This document shows positions 45,801-46,858 of a DNA stretch of 46,858 bases, in pieces (within the stretch, counting starts at the first letter, position 1; each line of letters starts with the position of its first letter). The DNA comes from Cyclobacteriaceae bacterium (GTDB lineage Bacteria > Bacteroidota > Bacteroidia > Cytophagales > Cyclobacteriaceae). Below the pieces are notes generated by a model. The model ran no database searches. It was not told where the DNA came from and worked only from the letters and a program-made list of their open reading frames with translations. The stretch is taken from assembly GCA_020436165.1 (NCBI GenBank), contig JAGQYI010000068.1, positions 1-46,858 on the forward strand. The letters run 5' to 3'. A program made the position numbers and the translations under genes.

Positions 45801-46088
45801 TTATCTGTAAACTCTACCGGAAAAAAGTGTGTGCATAGCTTTTCTCAACTCCTGACCCGCACGTTCTAAATTCGGTTTAGCATCTTTTAAGTGGCTCTTA
45901 ATGTTTTCAGATGCACTACTCAAATGGCCTTCAAGGTGCTCAACATCTTTGTTTAAAACGGAAATACGTTCATTAATTTTTAGCCTCGTGTAACGTTCTG
46001 ACTCCTTAATATCGCTGATCATTGAATCAACATTTTTACCAAAACGCTTAAACATTTTTTCGGCTTTGCCTTCTTTACTTCTTCCCAT
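45801..46088 (-). CDS. small helical hypothetical protein
   Basis: 95 residues, no signal peptide, rich in Lys, Glu and Ser with heptad-like spacing over most of its length (KESERYTRLKINERISVLNK near 28-47), so a coiled coil is likely. I do not recognise a family. It starts with MGRSKEGKAEKMF and converges on the RluA-type gene with a 2-base gap. It might be a small histone-like or structural protein, but nothing in the sequence fixes this. Confidence 0.7.
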   Translation of the reverse strand: MGRSKEGKAEKMFKRFGKNVDSMISDIKESERYTRLKINERISVLNKDVEHLEGHLSSASENIKSHLKDAKPNLERAGQELRKAMHTLFSGRVYR

Positions 46089-46233
46089 AGTGGTTCGGTT
46101 ATACGTCCTTTAAATATAACGGAATTTGTTAGAAAATGGTCGAATGTTTGGTGAAGTATTTAGAAAGAAAAACAGCCCAATGTTAAATTTCTAGGCAGAG
46201 TTATTTTTAATATAAAATGAAGTCAATAGAGTT

Positions 46234-46858
46234 TTATTTGCTGCTGGCAAACAACTCCATGAATTCAAATTGGTCTCCATCAAATAACCCAAGGTCGCTC
46301 AACTTAATGGAAGGGATAACGAGAAGTGCCATAAATGAAAGGGTCATGAAAGGAGCTTTCAATGTAGCTCCCATTTTTTTGGAAAGCTTATCAATAGCTG
46401 TGTACTCTTTGGAAACCTGATACCCATCCTGATCGCTCATTAACCCGGCCACTGGCAAGGCCAGTATTTGTTCTTCGGTGGAAGAAACGGCCGAAAGGCC
46501 TCCTTTGGCCTCAATAACCAGGTTTACTGCTTTAGCAATAGATTCATCATCCACACCAACCACGGTAATATTGTGCGAATCGTGGCCCACAGAAGAGGCG
46601 ATGGCGCCTTCTTTTAACCCAAAGTTTTTGATGAATGCCATAGCAGGTTTGGCATTGGAATAGCGGTTAACCACCGCCATTTTAAGTACATCTGTTTCTG
46701 GGTTGGAAATAGCCAGTCCATCTTTGATGGTAGCAGGTAGCACCTGCTTTTTAGTAATCAATTGTCCGTCAAAGGCTTCAATTACATTAAGAGCCTCACC
46801 TTCTGCTTTTACTTTAAAATCGTTTGCCGTTTTAAATTCCGTATCAAACTGGTTAACA
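46234..46858 (-). CDS. ade: adenine deaminase, C-terminal part (cut by window edge)
   Basis: About 207 residues of an open frame that runs off the right edge with no start inside the window. The C-terminal domain of adenine deaminase is clear: NRYSNAKPAMAFIKNFGLKE, then ASSVGHDSHNITVVG with the conserved HDSHN, LPVAGLMSD and a typical LGLFDG near the end. Adenine deaminase converts adenine to hypoxanthine in purine salvage. The N-terminal amidohydrolase domain lies outside. The 145 bases between this gene and the small helical gene hold nothing I recognise. Confidence 0.93.
   Translation of the reverse strand, partial: VNQFDTEFKTANDFKVKAEGEALNVIEAFDGQLITKKQVLPATIKDGLAISNPETDVLKMAVVNRYSNAKPAMAFIKNFGLKEGAIASSVGHDSHNITVVGVDDESIAKAVNLVIEAKGGLSAVSSTEEQILALPVAGLMSDQDGYQVSKEYTAIDKLSKKMGATLKAPFMTLSFMALLVIPSIKLSDLGLFDGDQFEFMELFASSK

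Overview
The window looks like a chromosomal segment from a gliding or T9SS-secreting Bacteroidota bacterium, most likely of the Cytophagales type. The grounds are AT-rich DNA, TTG starts and A-rich upstream regions with weak Shine-Dalgarno sequences. Other signs are promoters of the TTTG / TAnnTTTG type, T9SS sorting domains of type A and type B, a PorP/SprF protein, SprB repeats, and typical Bacteroidota families (DUF2795, DUF4932, TPR histidine kinases with LytTR regulators). I saw no tRNA, rRNA, insertion sequence, CRISPR array or phage gene, and no stretch over 300 bases without a gene.

Layout. 1-13.3 kb: an S1/P1-nuclease-like secreted enzyme; a PorP/SprF protein translationally coupled to a 2599-residue BspA-repeat surface protein (minus strand); and, divergent from it, an SBBP/PKD protein with a type B sorting domain. 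13.4-20.1 kb: module 1, made of a TPR histidine kinase, a LytTR regulator, a small lipoprotein and a T9SS adhesin with 13 GloVer-type repeats, closed by a terminator. 20.2-23.8 kb: a DUF1223 protein, a secreted hypothetical protein and a prolyl oligopeptidase. 23.9-30.05 kb: module 2, with the same four genes in the same order, but with a right-handed beta-helix head and six SprB repeats on the adhesin, also closed by a strong terminator. 30.1-34.9 kb: a DUF4932 metallopeptidase lipoprotein, a single-domain response regulator, a membrane histidine kinase and ettA. 35-38.5 kb: DUF2795, ispD, queA and a FtsX-type permease. 38.7-46.9 kb: an unknown protein followed by a TPR histidine kinase, recA, a putative aminopeptidase, a PhoB/PhoR-like pair overlapping an RluA-type pseudouridine synthase, a small helical protein and the 3' part of adenine deaminase.

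The most interesting content is the pair of four-gene modules. Kinase, regulator, lipoprotein and the adhesin tail are paralogous between them, while the adhesin heads are unrelated. Between regulator and lipoprotein, each copy carries short direct repeats spaced exactly 21 bp apart (CGCTTAT twice in module 1, ATTCT three times in module 2). That layout suits a LytTR regulator binding one face of the helix about 90-100 bp before the lipoprotein start. I infer a self-contained sense-and-display cassette: a periplasmic TPR sensor controls the lipoprotein and a T9SS-exported surface protein. This reading comes from the sequence only. Secondary points are two intrinsic terminators lying inside coding sequence, one of them over the signal peptide of a histidine kinase.
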